NCBI GenBank assembly: GCA_946630765.1
Contig: CAMOZF010000079.1
Span: forward strand, 1-7,769
Direction: 5' to 3'
Source: an uncultured Lachnospiraceae bacterium
Lineage (GTDB): Bacteria; Bacillota_A; Clostridia; Lachnospirales; Lachnospiraceae
DNA length: 7,769 bases
Translations under genes and position numbers: made by a program
Notes under the pieces: model-generated
Told to the model about the DNA's origin: nothing
Databases searched by the model: none
Seen by the model: only the letters and a program-made list of their open reading frames with translations
Part shown: one piece after another, positions 1 to 6,621 of the stretch
Position numbering within the stretch: position 1 is the first letter of the stretch
Layout of the letters: each line of letters begins with the position of its first letter

Positions 1-538
1 CAATGCCCGTCCCGCCGCAGGTCTTGCAGGCGCCCTGGCTGTTGAAGGCCAGTTCCTCCGCGCCCGGCGCATAGAAATGCTCCCCGCACTGCGGGCAGAC
101 CATTTCGAGCCCGGCGGCAACCGAAAGGGACGGCTCCAGATAATGGCCGTTCGGACAGCGATGAGACGCGAGACGTGAGAACATCAGACGGAGGCTGTTC
201 AGTAGCTCCGTTCCCGTTCCGAAGGTCGAGCGGATCCCGCCGATCCCGGGGCGCTGATGAAGTGCAAGCGCTGCCGGTACATAGCGAATCTCGTCAACGT
301 CTGCTCTTGCGGCCTGCGTCATTCGGCGCCTCGTGTAGGTTGACAGCGACTCCAGATAACGCCGCGAGCCCTCGGCGTAGAGTACGCCAAGGGCCAGAGA
401 GGATTTGCCGGAGCCGGAAACCCCGGCGATGCCGACGATCCGGTTTAAGGGAATGTCGACATTGATATTTTTCAGATTGTGAACACGCGCGCCCCGAACC
501 TCAATTTTCGGGGGCTGCTTCAGGTTTCCCTGCATCAT
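1..538 (-). CDS. UvrA2/DrrC-type UvrA-like ABC ATPase, 3' part outside window
   Basis: The frame reads from ATG at 538 to the window edge, giving 179 residues. The ATG (a second follows at 535) has AAAGGA a few bases upstream and an in-frame TAA shortly before it. Residues 39-46 are a UvrA-type Walker A (GVSGSGKS), followed by the UvrA pattern [18 protein letters not shown] (54-71) and a Q-loop at Q95. Residues 126-132 (HRCPNGH) match the place where canonical UvrA enters its UvrB-binding and insertion domains. About 16 residues later comes the zinc module CPQC (148-151) with ACKTCGGTG (170-178). Canonical UvrA has well over 100 residues in that interval, so the UvrB-binding domain is absent. 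This is the architecture of UvrA2/DrrC paralogues, some of which are linked to drug or DNA-damage tolerance. It probably binds DNA as an ATP-driven dimer without recruiting UvrB. It sits behind a terminator and is probably unrelated in function to the genes upstream. Confidence 0.9.
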   Translation of the reverse strand, partial: MMQGNLKQPPKIEVRGARVHNLKNINVDIPLNRIVGIAGVSGSGKSSLALGVLYAEGSRRYLESLSTYTRRRMTQAARADVDEIRYVPAALALHQRPGIGGIRSTFGTGTELLNSLRLMFSRLASHRCPNGHYLEPSLSVAAGLEMVCPQCGEHFYAPGAEELAFNSQGACKTCGGTGI

Positions 539-638
539 GTATTTCCTTTCCGTTTATCTCCGAATGACTGTCTGACGGTCCCTCCGGTATTCTCACCTTC
601 AGCTCCTGCAGGGTTTCATGGTAAATTGTCTCTCTCAT
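501..638 (-). CDS. possible small ORF overlapping the UvrA2-like start (45 aa)
   Basis: An ATG at 638 opens a 45-codon frame ending in TGA at 501. It begins [20 protein letters not shown] and is polar and hydrophilic throughout, with no membrane segment or signal peptide. It overlaps the first 38 bases of the UvrA2-like gene in another frame, so the two could be translationally coupled. The upstream sequence is a GA repeat (GAGAGAGACAGT before ATG), a weak Shine-Dalgarno at best. An in-frame TTG lies 7 codons upstream. I recognise no family. It could be a leader peptide, a small protein, or a chance frame. Confidence 0.25.
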   Translation of the reverse strand: MRETIYHETLQELKVRIPEGPSDSHSEINGKEIHDAGKPEAAPEN

Positions 639-650
639 ACTGTCTCTCTC
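627..650 (-). repeat. tandem GAGAGAGACA direct repeat
   Basis: On the minus strand two identical 10-mers, GAGAGAGACA, are separated by GTAT (14-base period). They lie about 90-110 bases upstream of the UvrA2-like start and flank the ATG of the small ORF. They could be a regulator-binding repeat or a simple low-complexity stretch. The remaining intergenic sequence (539-750) shows no convincing -35/-10 pair; it holds only a weak 6-bp hairpin (691-710, CGGATG/CATCCG). Confidence 0.35.
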
Positions 651-753
651 TCGCAAAAACCGTCCGGTTCCCCGCTTATCTTGTCACTCCCGGATGATCG
701 GAGGCATCCGCATCAGGATCAGCGGATAAAAACAGCCGATTATTGAACCTCCG

Positions 754-793
754 AAAAAAGAAACAGCCAGCCGCGCCCGGTTGGCTGTTTCTT
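754..793 (-). terminator. intrinsic terminator after the TIM-barrel gene
   Basis: Arms 782-791 and 760-769 are perfect complements (GAAACAGCCA/TGGCTGTTTC). They extend inward through one G-T pair and three G-C pairs (771-773 with 778-780) to a four-base loop, and outward by two A-T pairs. On the minus strand the stem runs into six T residues (754-759). It starts 13 bases after the stop of the gene at 806 and ends the kinase-transporter-HAD-TIM unit, separating it from the UvrA2-like gene. Confidence 0.93.
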
Positions 794-805
794 CAGGTAA
801 AAATC

Positions 806-1729
806 TTAAATGACAAACTGATCCATGTACTTCTTGCTGATTCTGAGCGAGTCAAGGATCCTCTCCTTCGAATCCTCAAACGCACGGTCCTCTACCTCAA
901 TGCAGGTGCAGCCGTTGTAGCCGATATCGGTCAGCGCGGAAACATATTTGCCCCAGTCCACATCGCCGAGACCCGGAAGCTTCGGCGCCATGAAATCCAG
1001 CGGATAAGCCATGATGCCTACGTCATTCAGCTTGTCTTCATAGACCTTGATGTCCTTGTAGTGTACATGGAAGATCTTATCCTTAAACTCATAAATCGGC
1101 TTCACATAGTCGATCATCTGCCAGACAAAATGCGAGGGATCGTAGTTGATGCCGAAGTTGTCGTACGGAAGCAGCTCGAAGATTTTGCGCCAGTTGCTGG
1201 GCGTGGTCATGATGTTCTGTCCGCCCGGCCACTGATCGCGTCCGAAGAGCATCGGACAGTTCTCGATCGCCACCTTGACGCCGAGTTCCTTCGCCAGATC
1301 CAGGATCGGGGTCCAGACTTCCTTCACGATCGCGAGGTTGTCCTCAAGGCAGAGATTCTGGTCACGGCCGATGAAGGTCGTTACCATGCCGACACCGAGC
1401 TTTGCAGAGGCCTTGATCACGTTCTTCAGGTGCTCGTTGTTCGCCGCGCGTTTTTCAAGGTCCGGATCGAGGTTGTTCGGATAGAATGCGAGGGACGAAA
1501 TCTCGATGCCGCTCTTCTTCGCATAGTCAAGGACGTGCCTGCAGTATTCGTCGTCGACAAGCACGCGCTCGCAGTCGATGTGGCAGACGCCCGCGTATCT
1601 TCTCTCCGACTCGCCGCCGCCCGGCCAGCAGGCAATCTCGGCGCACTGAAAGCCCATCTCGTGCGCGACATCCATCATTTCCTCGTAGCTCCAGCCGTCG
1701 AGGATCGAAGTGATAAATCCAAGCTTCAT
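806..1729 (-). CDS. sugar phosphate isomerase/epimerase-like TIM-barrel protein
   Basis: This 307-residue protein has the length and motifs of the xylose-isomerase-like TIM-barrel family (IolE, hydroxypyruvate isomerase, AP-endonuclease-2 fold). Family members bind a divalent metal and isomerise or epimerise sugars, keto-inositols or their phosphates in the cytoplasm. Likely metal and catalytic residues are E156 (VAIEN), D197 with H200 (NYDPSH), H221/H223 (FHVHYKD) and E278 (IEVED). The PGLGDVDW stretch (252-259) is typical of the family before the last barrel strands. There is no signal peptide. The ATG is fixed by AAAGGAG seven bases upstream (1737-1743). It is the last gene before the terminator at 754-793. 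The 108-base gap from the HAD gene contains a candidate promoter and inverted repeat, so it may be expressed both from the upstream operon and on its own. The exact substrate cannot be read from the sequence. Confidence 0.9.
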   Translation of the reverse strand: MKLGFITSILDGWSYEEMMDVAHEMGFQCAEIACWPGGGESERRYAGVCHIDCERVLVDDEYCRHVLDYAKKSGIEISSLAFYPNNLDPDLEKRAANNEHLKNVIKASAKLGVGMVTTFIGRDQNLCLEDNLAIVKEVWTPILDLAKELGVKVAIENCPMLFGRDQWPGGQNIMTTPSNWRKIFELLPYDNFGINYDPSHFVWQMIDYVKPIYEFKDKIFHVHYKDIKVYEDKLNDVGIMAYPLDFMAPKLPGLGDVDWGKYVSALTDIGYNGCTCIEVEDRAFEDSKERILDSLRISKKYMDQFVI

Positions 1730-1790
1730 TTTGTTTCTCCTTTATAATTTCGTTATAGTTTACTGATTCAGCTTCTTTTCCGATCGAGCT

Positions 1791-1811
1791 TGTCATACGG
1801 CAAGTATGACA
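1791..1811. promoter_or_regulatory. 21-bp perfect inverted repeat, candidate operator
   Basis: TGTCATAC and GTATGACA form perfect 8-bp arms around a 5-base spacer. The centre lies about 72 bases upstream of the TIM-barrel start. No T run follows on either strand, so it is not an intrinsic terminator. Its size and symmetry fit the operator of a dimeric helix-turn-helix regulator, for example GntR or LacI type. It covers the -10 of the candidate promoter next to it, which would suit repression. No regulator gene is in the window. Confidence 0.5.
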
Positions 1812-1831
1812 CAAAACCCGCGGAAAGTAAA
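1803..1831 (-). promoter_or_regulatory. candidate promoter for the TIM-barrel gene
   Basis: On the minus strand TTTACT (1826-1831) and CATACT (1803-1808) are 17 bases apart, each matching 4 of 6 consensus bases. TG one base before the -10 (1810-1811) makes an extended -10. Transcription would begin inside the inverted repeat, roughly 65 bases before the start codon. A weaker alternative -10, TATAAC, lies closer to the gene at about 1752-1757 and has no -35. The match is modest. Confidence 0.3.
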
Positions 1832-1837
1832 GCTTTT

Positions 1838-2488
1838 TCAGCTGGTTTCCAGAAGTCCGATGATATCGGAAAGCGTCGGAACCTCCCGCCAGATGCGCAT
1901 GCGCAGTTCTTCATCAGACGGCGTCTGATCCGGCACCATGATGACCCGGCAGCCGGCACGGGAGGCGGAAAGAATACCGTTCGGCGCATCCTCCACCGCA
2001 TAAACATCCCCCGGCTTTTCGCCGAGCTTCTCGCAGGCATAAAGATAAATGTCCGGCGCCGGCTTTCCCTGCTTCACCATCGTCGCGGAAATGACTTCGC
2101 TGAAGCTGTTCTGAAGGCCGATCCGCTGCAGATAATCTTTGGTACGCTGTTCATCCGTTGCGGTCGCGATCGCCGTCCGGAAGCCATGCGCCCTGAGCCA
2201 TGTAAGAAGCTCCCGGCAGCCCGGCCGCAGTTCAATTCCCTTTTCCTGAAGCTCCGCTTCCATCAGTTCCTTGCGCTTCTCACGGACGGCCCAGTAATCC
2301 AGATTCGCGCCGTACCATTCTTTCATCCGTTCTACCGCAAAAGGCCGCCCGAGAGACCGCATCGAGAGCGCCTGATCGTCCGTCATCTCATAGCCGAAGG
2401 CCTGAAGCGCCATCGGCCAGTATTTCCGGTAATACTTCTCCGTATCGATCAGTGTTCCGTCCATGTCAAAAATGATTGTTTTATGCAT
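1838..2488 (-). CDS. HAD-superfamily hydrolase, beta-phosphoglucomutase-like subgroup
   Basis: The 216-residue protein carries all four HAD motifs. Motif I is DMDGT with nucleophile D8 and acid/base D10. Motif II is the Thr in IATAT (T109), motif III is K142 in GKPAPD, and motif IV is E166-D167 in VEDAPNG. The roughly 70-residue helical insertion after motif I (about 15-85) is a C1-type cap, as in beta-phosphoglucomutase and phosphoglycolate or sugar-phosphate phosphatases. It probably removes phosphate from a small sugar or polyol phosphate in the cytoplasm, or acts as a mutase; the motifs do not separate these. The ATG has GGAG eight bases upstream. It follows the transporter after a 73-base gap, in which a short stem (CCGCT/AGCGG) runs into the Shine-Dalgarno. 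The gene order suggests co-transcription with the kinase and transporter. Confidence 0.9.
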   Translation of the reverse strand: MHKTIIFDMDGTLIDTEKYYRKYWPMALQAFGYEMTDDQALSMRSLGRPFAVERMKEWYGANLDYWAVREKRKELMEAELQEKGIELRPGCRELLTWLRAHGFRTAIATATDEQRTKDYLQRIGLQNSFSEVISATMVKQGKPAPDIYLYACEKLGEKPGDVYAVEDAPNGILSASRAGCRVIMVPDQTPSDEELRMRIWREVPTLSDIIGLLETS

Positions 2489-2561
2489 CTGCTATTCTCC
2501 GCTTTTGGAATTCAGCGGCAGCTTTTCTTTCACATCCGGACTGCAGTGCCGTTAGAAATGC

Positions 2562-3725
2562 TTATTTCAGTCCTCTTTTCAGCTTCAGCTGGTAAAGCAC
2601 CGAAAAAGCTGCCAGAAGAGCCATTCCAACGGCGGAAATCAGGTAAACATGTCCCGTCGTCGCTTCTCCTGTCACGGCCTTCGCTGCCGCATTCAGTAAG
2701 ACAGGAGAAAGGAAGGATCCGAGATTCACGCCGCAGGAAAAAACAGCCGATGCCATCGTCTGTGATACAGGATTCACGGCATTCGCGACCTCCACCATAC
2801 CGCTCGGCATCATGATGCCCTGACAGATTCCGCAGAAAAGCGCACCGATAAGAAGCCAGGCAAATGTTGACGGAAACAGCACAAGAAGAAGTGCACCGAT
2901 CGTGAAAGAAAAAAGTGCCGCTGCCATTGTAAACCTTTTCAGCGCTTTTGTCACGCCCCCGAGAACAATTCCCATAAAAATCTGGATGATCGAGAAAGCG
3001 GCCGTCAGAATGCCTGAAACCCGACTGGATCCGGCAAGAGCGCCCCCAAGGTGCATGGAAATATTGGTTGTAAAGGTGATCAGGAACATGAAGAAGAAAA
3101 ATCCGATGCCCGCCATGATATAGACGTCGCGGTTCAGACGGATCTTTTCCCTGCGGTCCGAAACAGCTCTCCCGGTATCCGGAAGGAACAACAGAAGAAG
3201 CACAAAGGCCAAAACAGCGATCAGATTGATCCATGAGGCGTTCCGGAAATTTCCTGCCCCGAGCATTCCCGCACCCAGATTCACCAGCATCATGCCCGCG
3301 CCGACAGAAGCCCCCTGGATGCCCATGACCTGCACGCGCTCGTCGCCCTCGAAAAATTCCGCGACAACGGCCGTATTCAGACACATCGCAAGGCCGAGCG
3401 TCATACCGTAAATCATACGGCAGACAAAAAGAAGCCAGAAGCTGTCGAAAAGAAGCGGCAGGAAGCCTGTCAGTACACCGATAGCCGCAGCAAACAGCAG
3501 CAGTTTTTTCTTGCTGATTTTCGTGACGAGTACACCTGATATCAGCGCCACGACCATCGCAAGAAGCCCCGGGCCCGAGACCAGCATCTGCACGAAGCTC
3601 GTCGAAACCGCGGGATAGGTATCCGCGATCGCCCCAAGGACCGGCGTCACACTGTGCTGCAGTCCCTGCAGGAAAGAGATCATGACGATCGCAATGATGA
3701 TTTTGAATTTCTGTGTTTTACTCAT
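2562..3725 (-). CDS. major facilitator superfamily transporter (12 TM)
   Basis: From ATG at 3725 the protein has 387 residues, near the usual MFS length of about 400. I count 12 hydrophobic segments in two blocks of six, starting at roughly residues 8, 44, 73, 96, 131 and 161 in the first half. A charged cytoplasmic loop (LPDTGRAVSDRREKIRLN) joins the halves. The loop after TM2 (SGVLVTKISKKKLL) is the degenerate MFS motif A. It is an inner-membrane secondary transporter; substrate and direction are not readable. The ATG overlaps the kinase stop by eight bases (ATGAGTAA) and lacks a good Shine-Dalgarno, so it is probably translated by coupling to the kinase. An in-frame TTG at 3740 would add five residues but has no better ribosome binding site. 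The overlap ties its role to the kinase: uptake of the compound being degraded, or export of an acid product. Confidence 0.92.
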   Translation of the reverse strand: MSKTQKFKIIIAIVMISFLQGLQHSVTPVLGAIADTYPAVSTSFVQMLVSGPGLLAMVVALISGVLVTKISKKKLLLFAAAIGVLTGFLPLLFDSFWLLFVCRMIYGMTLGLAMCLNTAVVAEFFEGDERVQVMGIQGASVGAGMMLVNLGAGMLGAGNFRNASWINLIAVLAFVLLLLFLPDTGRAVSDRREKIRLNRDVYIMAGIGFFFFMFLITFTTNISMHLGGALAGSSRVSGILTAAFSIIQIFMGIVLGGVTKALKRFTMAAALFSFTIGALLLVLFPSTFAWLLIGALFCGICQGIMMPSGMVEVANAVNPVSQTMASAVFSCGVNLGSFLSPVLLNAAAKAVTGEATTGHVYLISAVGMALLAAFSVLYQLKLKRGLK

Positions 3726-4830
3726 GTTTTTTTCTGTCAAAGCCGTTAAATACCTTTACGCCGGTATAGACCTTCGGCGTCTCTTCGCCGCGCAGCACGC
3801 GCTCCGCGCCCGAACACATCGCTTCCATCTCGAATTCACCGGGATAAGCGGAGACTTCCGCGATAAAGCCGCAGCATTCCCGGATCTTTTCGACAAGCTC
3901 CTGATTGTGAACAATCCCGCCGCCAAGAAGTATGCCGTCCACCCTGCCGTGAAGAACCGCTGCCATCGCACCGATGCCCTTCTCGATCTGGTAGATGAAA
4001 GCTTCCCATACAAGCTTCGCGTATTCATCGCCGTCTGCGATCATCTTCTGCACTTCCAGCGCGTCCGACGTTCCGAGATGGCTCACAAAGCCGCCGGACT
4101 TCGTCGTCAGCGCCCGAAGCTCCTTCGCACTCTTCCCTTCCGAATACTCAATGAATTCGGCGATCGGAACCGCGCCGCAGCGGGTCGGCGCCATCGGGCC
4201 TTCGCCGCCGACAATGTCATAACCGTCGATCATCCGGCCCTTCTGATGCGCGGAAACCGAAACGCCGCCCCCGATATGGCAGACAATAAAATTGCAGTCT
4301 TCATAGCGTTTTCCGATGGACGAAGCATGACGGATCGCGGTTTCCTTCAAATTCAGCGCATGGAGATGGACATTCCGATAAACGCCTTTGATGCCCGTAA
4401 GCCGCGCGACATCCTGCAGCTCGTCAACATCCGGCGGATTTACAGCAAAGGCCGGAACCCCATACTGATCCGCAAAATGCTTCGCGAGGCTCGGTCCGAG
4501 ACCTGCCGGATGAATGACCCCGTTTGCAGAATGCAGGGAGTGCGAGAGGACGAGGTCCGTCACTTCATACACGCCGCCCTCCATCGCAAGCAGCCCGCCG
4601 CCGCGGCCGACGCAGGCCGAAAGCCCCGTAAGATCCGCTCCGTTTTTCTGAAGCGCCTCCTCGATTGTCTGCAGACGGTAGGGAAGCTGCGACTCCTGAT
4701 CTTTATACTGAGAAAGGACGCCCGCGTCATGACTGACATTTTCTGAGAGCACCTTCTTCCCGCCGACAAAAAGTGCGATTTTCGTCGAGGTCGAGCCGGG
4801 ATTCAGGGTAAGAATTTTATATTGTTTCAC
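3718..4830 (-). CDS. butyrate kinase-like ASKHA-fold carboxylate kinase, divergent
   Basis: The 370-residue protein aligns throughout with butyrate kinases (about 355 residues), which interconvert an acyl phosphate plus ADP with a short-chain fatty acid plus ATP. Visible hallmarks are NPGSTSTK (10-17), VGRGGG (74-79), DELQDVARLTG (136-146), the HALN stretch (157-160), HIGGGVSVSAHQKGR (185-199), GGEGP (208-212) and LLGGGIVHN (301-309). Several usually fixed positions differ. VDPVVVDE is AVNPPDVDE here, putting Asn131 where the catalytic Asp is expected. The HASNLG motif is HPAGLG (107-112). The NNxLDGEGPFSPERSG loop is GYDIVGGEGPMAPTRCG. The protein is thus surely a carboxylate kinase homologue but perhaps not a butyrate kinase. 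The start is GTG, fixed by GGAGG seven bases upstream (4838-4842). It is first in its operon, overlaps the transporter gene, and has no phosphotransbutyrylase partner in the window. Confidence 0.88.
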   Translation of the reverse strand: MKQYKILTLNPGSTSTKIALFVGGKKVLSENVSHDAGVLSQYKDQESQLPYRLQTIEEALQKNGADLTGLSACVGRGGGLLAMEGGVYEVTDLVLSHSLHSANGVIHPAGLGPSLAKHFADQYGVPAFAVNPPDVDELQDVARLTGIKGVYRNVHLHALNLKETAIRHASSIGKRYEDCNFIVCHIGGGVSVSAHQKGRMIDGYDIVGGEGPMAPTRCGAVPIAEFIEYSEGKSAKELRALTTKSGGFVSHLGTSDALEVQKMIADGDEYAKLVWEAFIYQIEKGIGAMAAVLHGRVDGILLGGGIVHNQELVEKIRECCGFIAEVSAYPGEFEMEAMCSGAERVLRGEETPKVYTGVKVFNGFDRKKHE

Positions 4831-4860
4831 TTGTAAACCTCCAGAATAAATCTTGATGTC

Positions 4861-4869
4861 ATTATAACA
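4861..4869 (-). promoter_or_regulatory. extended -10 promoter of the kinase operon
   Basis: The minus strand reads TGTTATAAT, a perfect extended -10 (TGnTATAAT), ending 30 bases before the GTG start. That predicts a leader of roughly 25 bases holding the GGAGG ribosome binding site. At 16-18 bases upstream there is no recognisable -35 (around AGAACT), so the promoter probably relies on the extended -10 or on an activator. It lies just downstream of the esterase terminator, as expected for a new transcription unit. Confidence 0.7.
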
Positions 4870-4906
4870 TAACTCTCCGCCTCAGTTCTCCTCAGAATCC
4901 GTATAC

Positions 4907-4925
4907 AATTTCATTTACTGAAATT
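4907..4925. promoter_or_regulatory. inverted repeat upstream of the kinase promoter
   Basis: AATTTCA and TGAAATT are perfect 7-bp arms around the 5-base spacer TTTAC. The centre lies about 52 bases upstream of the -10. A promoter without a -35 and a symmetric site at this distance fit an activator. The right arm also overlaps the T-rich tail of the esterase terminator, so base composition may explain part of the symmetry. Confidence 0.35.
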
Positions 4926-4961
4926 ATATAAGCCCCCTTCCGACCAATGTCAGAAGGGGGC
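4920..4961 (-). terminator. intrinsic terminator after the esterase pair
   Basis: Arms 4953-4961 and 4932-4940 (GCCCCCTTC/GAAGGGGGC) give a 9-bp GC-rich stem. Inward come a wobble pair and GAC/GTC to a four-base ATTG loop, about 13 pairs in all. On the minus strand the tail reads TTATATAATTTC. The stem begins 28 bases after the esterase stop at 4990. It closes the esterase unit immediately before the kinase promoter. The tail on the plus strand is not T-rich directly after the stem, so termination is mainly on the minus strand. Confidence 0.9.
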
Positions 4962-4989
4962 AGGGGCAGGGTTTTCTGTGATTATCTGA

Positions 4990-6606
4990 TTATTCCTCCG
5001 GCTTTACGCCGAAGATGGCATACATTTTCCCGGATCCGGGGAAGCCGCCCCTTGGGGGATCCGGATACTTCTCCATGAGTTCCTCGTCATAGTCCGTCCT
5101 GACATCTGTAACGGTATCAAAACGCATAGTCGGAACTGAATCCGCAGAAACCTCCGGCCAATCCGGAATCAGCTCAAAGTTCGGATCGCCGCTTCTTGCG
5201 AACTCGCCCCAAGCGCCGGACATCTGATCCTGCAGACGTTCCGAAACACCCGGAATATACTGTGCCTCAATATACTCCGCATTGTGGAATACATAGCATT
5301 CCTCGGCGTTGTGCCAGGCGACCGTTCCGTAGTTGAACGGAGATTCCAGATTGAACATCCAGTTCCAGGTATGTCCACCGGCCTTTGCGCGTTCTCTGGA
5401 GAAATTCAGGCAGCCGCGCCGAAGTCCGGTGTCAAGGAAGAGCACATCAGCAGGATTCCGCTCCGGATAGGCTTCGTGAAAGAGCTGCTTCATTTCGTCT
5501 TTCCTGTCGCCGAAGAAGTCGTGAAGGTGCTCTTCAAGTGTTTCCTCATCCCATTTATTCTTAATGCCGTCTCCGATTTTTCGGTTGAAATTACCAGAGA
5601 ATTCGCCGAGAACCGAGCCTACGAGCATCGGAACCTTCAGACTTTCCGGACGCCAGCCGAAGTCCAGCGGATGCCCGAGATAATACCTGCCGTCCGGAAT
5701 CGGCGCCCATCCGACCCGCTCTCCTTCTTCGGAAAGCGTGTAGACCGCATTCATCGTCGCCTGCGCAAGATCATACCAGTCCACAGTTTCAATCTGTGAC
5801 GCCTCCGATTCCGGAATGTGGAGATACTTCAGAATGAGCGCAGCGGCCTTCTGATTGACTGCTCTGCGCTTCTTCACGGCCTCTCTTCCGCCTTCGCCGT
5901 TCGGTCCGCCGGATTCAATAACAGCCCTATGGTACAGACCGTCCGCCTCCGGCGTCTGCATCAGCGCAACGACTTTTCCGCCGCCGCCGGACTGTCCGAA
6001 AATCGTGACATTCTCTGGATCTCCGCCAAAATTCGCGATATTTTCCTTTACCCATCGAAGCGCCATAACGAGGTCTGCGAGACCCGCATTTGCAGAATTC
6101 CGGTATTCTTCGCCATAGGGAGAGAGATCCAGATATCCAAGTACATTCAGGCGGTGATTCACGGAAACGACCACGACGTCCTGTGTCGCGGAAAGATTTT
6201 CTCCGTCATAGGAAAGAAGCTCCACAGAGGATCCCGAAAACCATCCGCCGCCGTGAAGCCATACCATAACCGGTTTTTGGGCGGTTTTATCAAGAGACTG
6301 CGTCCATACATTCAGATACTGACAGTGCTCATTCTGAGGATAGAAGAAATGCGGCACCGTAAACTGGTCATGAGGAATCGGTGTATTCAGCTCATGGCAT
6401 ACAAAGCCGAACTGGAATGCTTCCCGGATTCCTTCCCAGGGTTCCACTTCTTCCGGCATGTGAAAACGTCTGGCTTTTGCATACCGGATGCCTCTGAAGA
6501 TATAGGTTGAATCAATCTTCAATCCCCGGAGTTTCCCATATTTTGTCTCAGCTACAGGGTCATCATATGTGCATACCACCTGGCTGTTCAGCTGCTTCAT
6601 ATACAT
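4990..6606 (-). CDS. type B carboxylesterase (PnbA/COesterase family), second of tandem pair
   Basis: At 538 residues this is a full-length alpha/beta-hydrolase of the type B carboxylesterase family, which hydrolyses carboxylic esters. The oxyanion-hole motif is HGGGW (118-122). The nucleophile is S206 in FGQSGGGG, with Q in place of the commoner E of GESAG. Probable triad partners are E335 in SVLGEF and H432 in WHNAEE. Early family motifs are visible: GIRYA (39-43) and EHCQYLNVW (93-101). No signal peptide or membrane segment is present, so it should be cytoplasmic and act on an imported or endogenous ester. The ATG at 6606 is chosen over the one at 6600 because AGGAGG lies nine bases upstream of the former. 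It starts 14 bases after the stop of its paralogue and ends just before the terminator, so the two form an operon. Two similar esterases suggest a substrate with more than one ester or a range of acyl groups (inference). Confidence 0.95.
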   Translation of the reverse strand: MYMKQLNSQVVCTYDDPVAETKYGKLRGLKIDSTYIFRGIRYAKARRFHMPEEVEPWEGIREAFQFGFVCHELNTPIPHDQFTVPHFFYPQNEHCQYLNVWTQSLDKTAQKPVMVWLHGGGWFSGSSVELLSYDGENLSATQDVVVVSVNHRLNVLGYLDLSPYGEEYRNSANAGLADLVMALRWVKENIANFGGDPENVTIFGQSGGGGKVVALMQTPEADGLYHRAVIESGGPNGEGGREAVKKRRAVNQKAAALILKYLHIPESEASQIETVDWYDLAQATMNAVYTLSEEGERVGWAPIPDGRYYLGHPLDFGWRPESLKVPMLVGSVLGEFSGNFNRKIGDGIKNKWDEETLEEHLHDFFGDRKDEMKQLFHEAYPERNPADVLFLDTGLRRGCLNFSRERAKAGGHTWNWMFNLESPFNYGTVAWHNAEECYVFHNAEYIEAQYIPGVSERLQDQMSGAWGEFARSGDPNFELIPDWPEVSADSVPTMRFDTVTDVRTDYDEELMEKYPDPPRGGFPGSGKMYAIFGVKPEE

Positions 6607-6614
6607 TTTCCGAC

Positions 6615-6621
6615 ACCTCCT
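6615..6621 (-). promoter_or_regulatory. ribosome binding site overlapping the upstream stop codon
   Basis: AGGAGGT is a near-perfect Shine-Dalgarno. Its first A is the last base of the TAA ending the upstream esterase. It sits nine bases before ATG 6606 and fixes that start. The overlap indicates co-translation of the two esterases at similar levels. Confidence 0.85.

Noticed and set aside
743..1747. 334-codon plus-strand open frame antisense to the TIM-barrel gene
   Set aside because: It is the mirror of a gene with clear family motifs, is rich in Arg/Val/His without any domain, and runs straight across the terminator. Long antisense frames are expected from the third-position GC bias.
1825..1840. 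cre-like catabolite repression site after the HAD stop (TGAAAAAGCTTTAC)
   Set aside because: It superficially resembles TGAAARCGYTTTCA but lacks the central CG and the trailing CA, and its TGA is the stop codon of the HAD gene.
2530..3384. 284-codon minus-strand frame inside the transporter gene
   Set aside because: It is Cys/Arg/Gly-rich with no membrane pattern and lies in an alternative frame of an intact 12-TM transporter.
3726..3740. TTG start for the transporter five codons upstream
   Set aside because: It has no better ribosome binding site than the ATG, and ATG with the ATGAGTAA overlap is the common coupled arrangement. It is kept only as an alternative in the gene entry.
3682..4746. 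354-codon plus-strand open frame antisense to the kinase gene
   Set aside because: No recognisable domain, no ribosome binding site of note, and it spans the kinase/transporter junction. The minus-strand kinase motifs explain the region.
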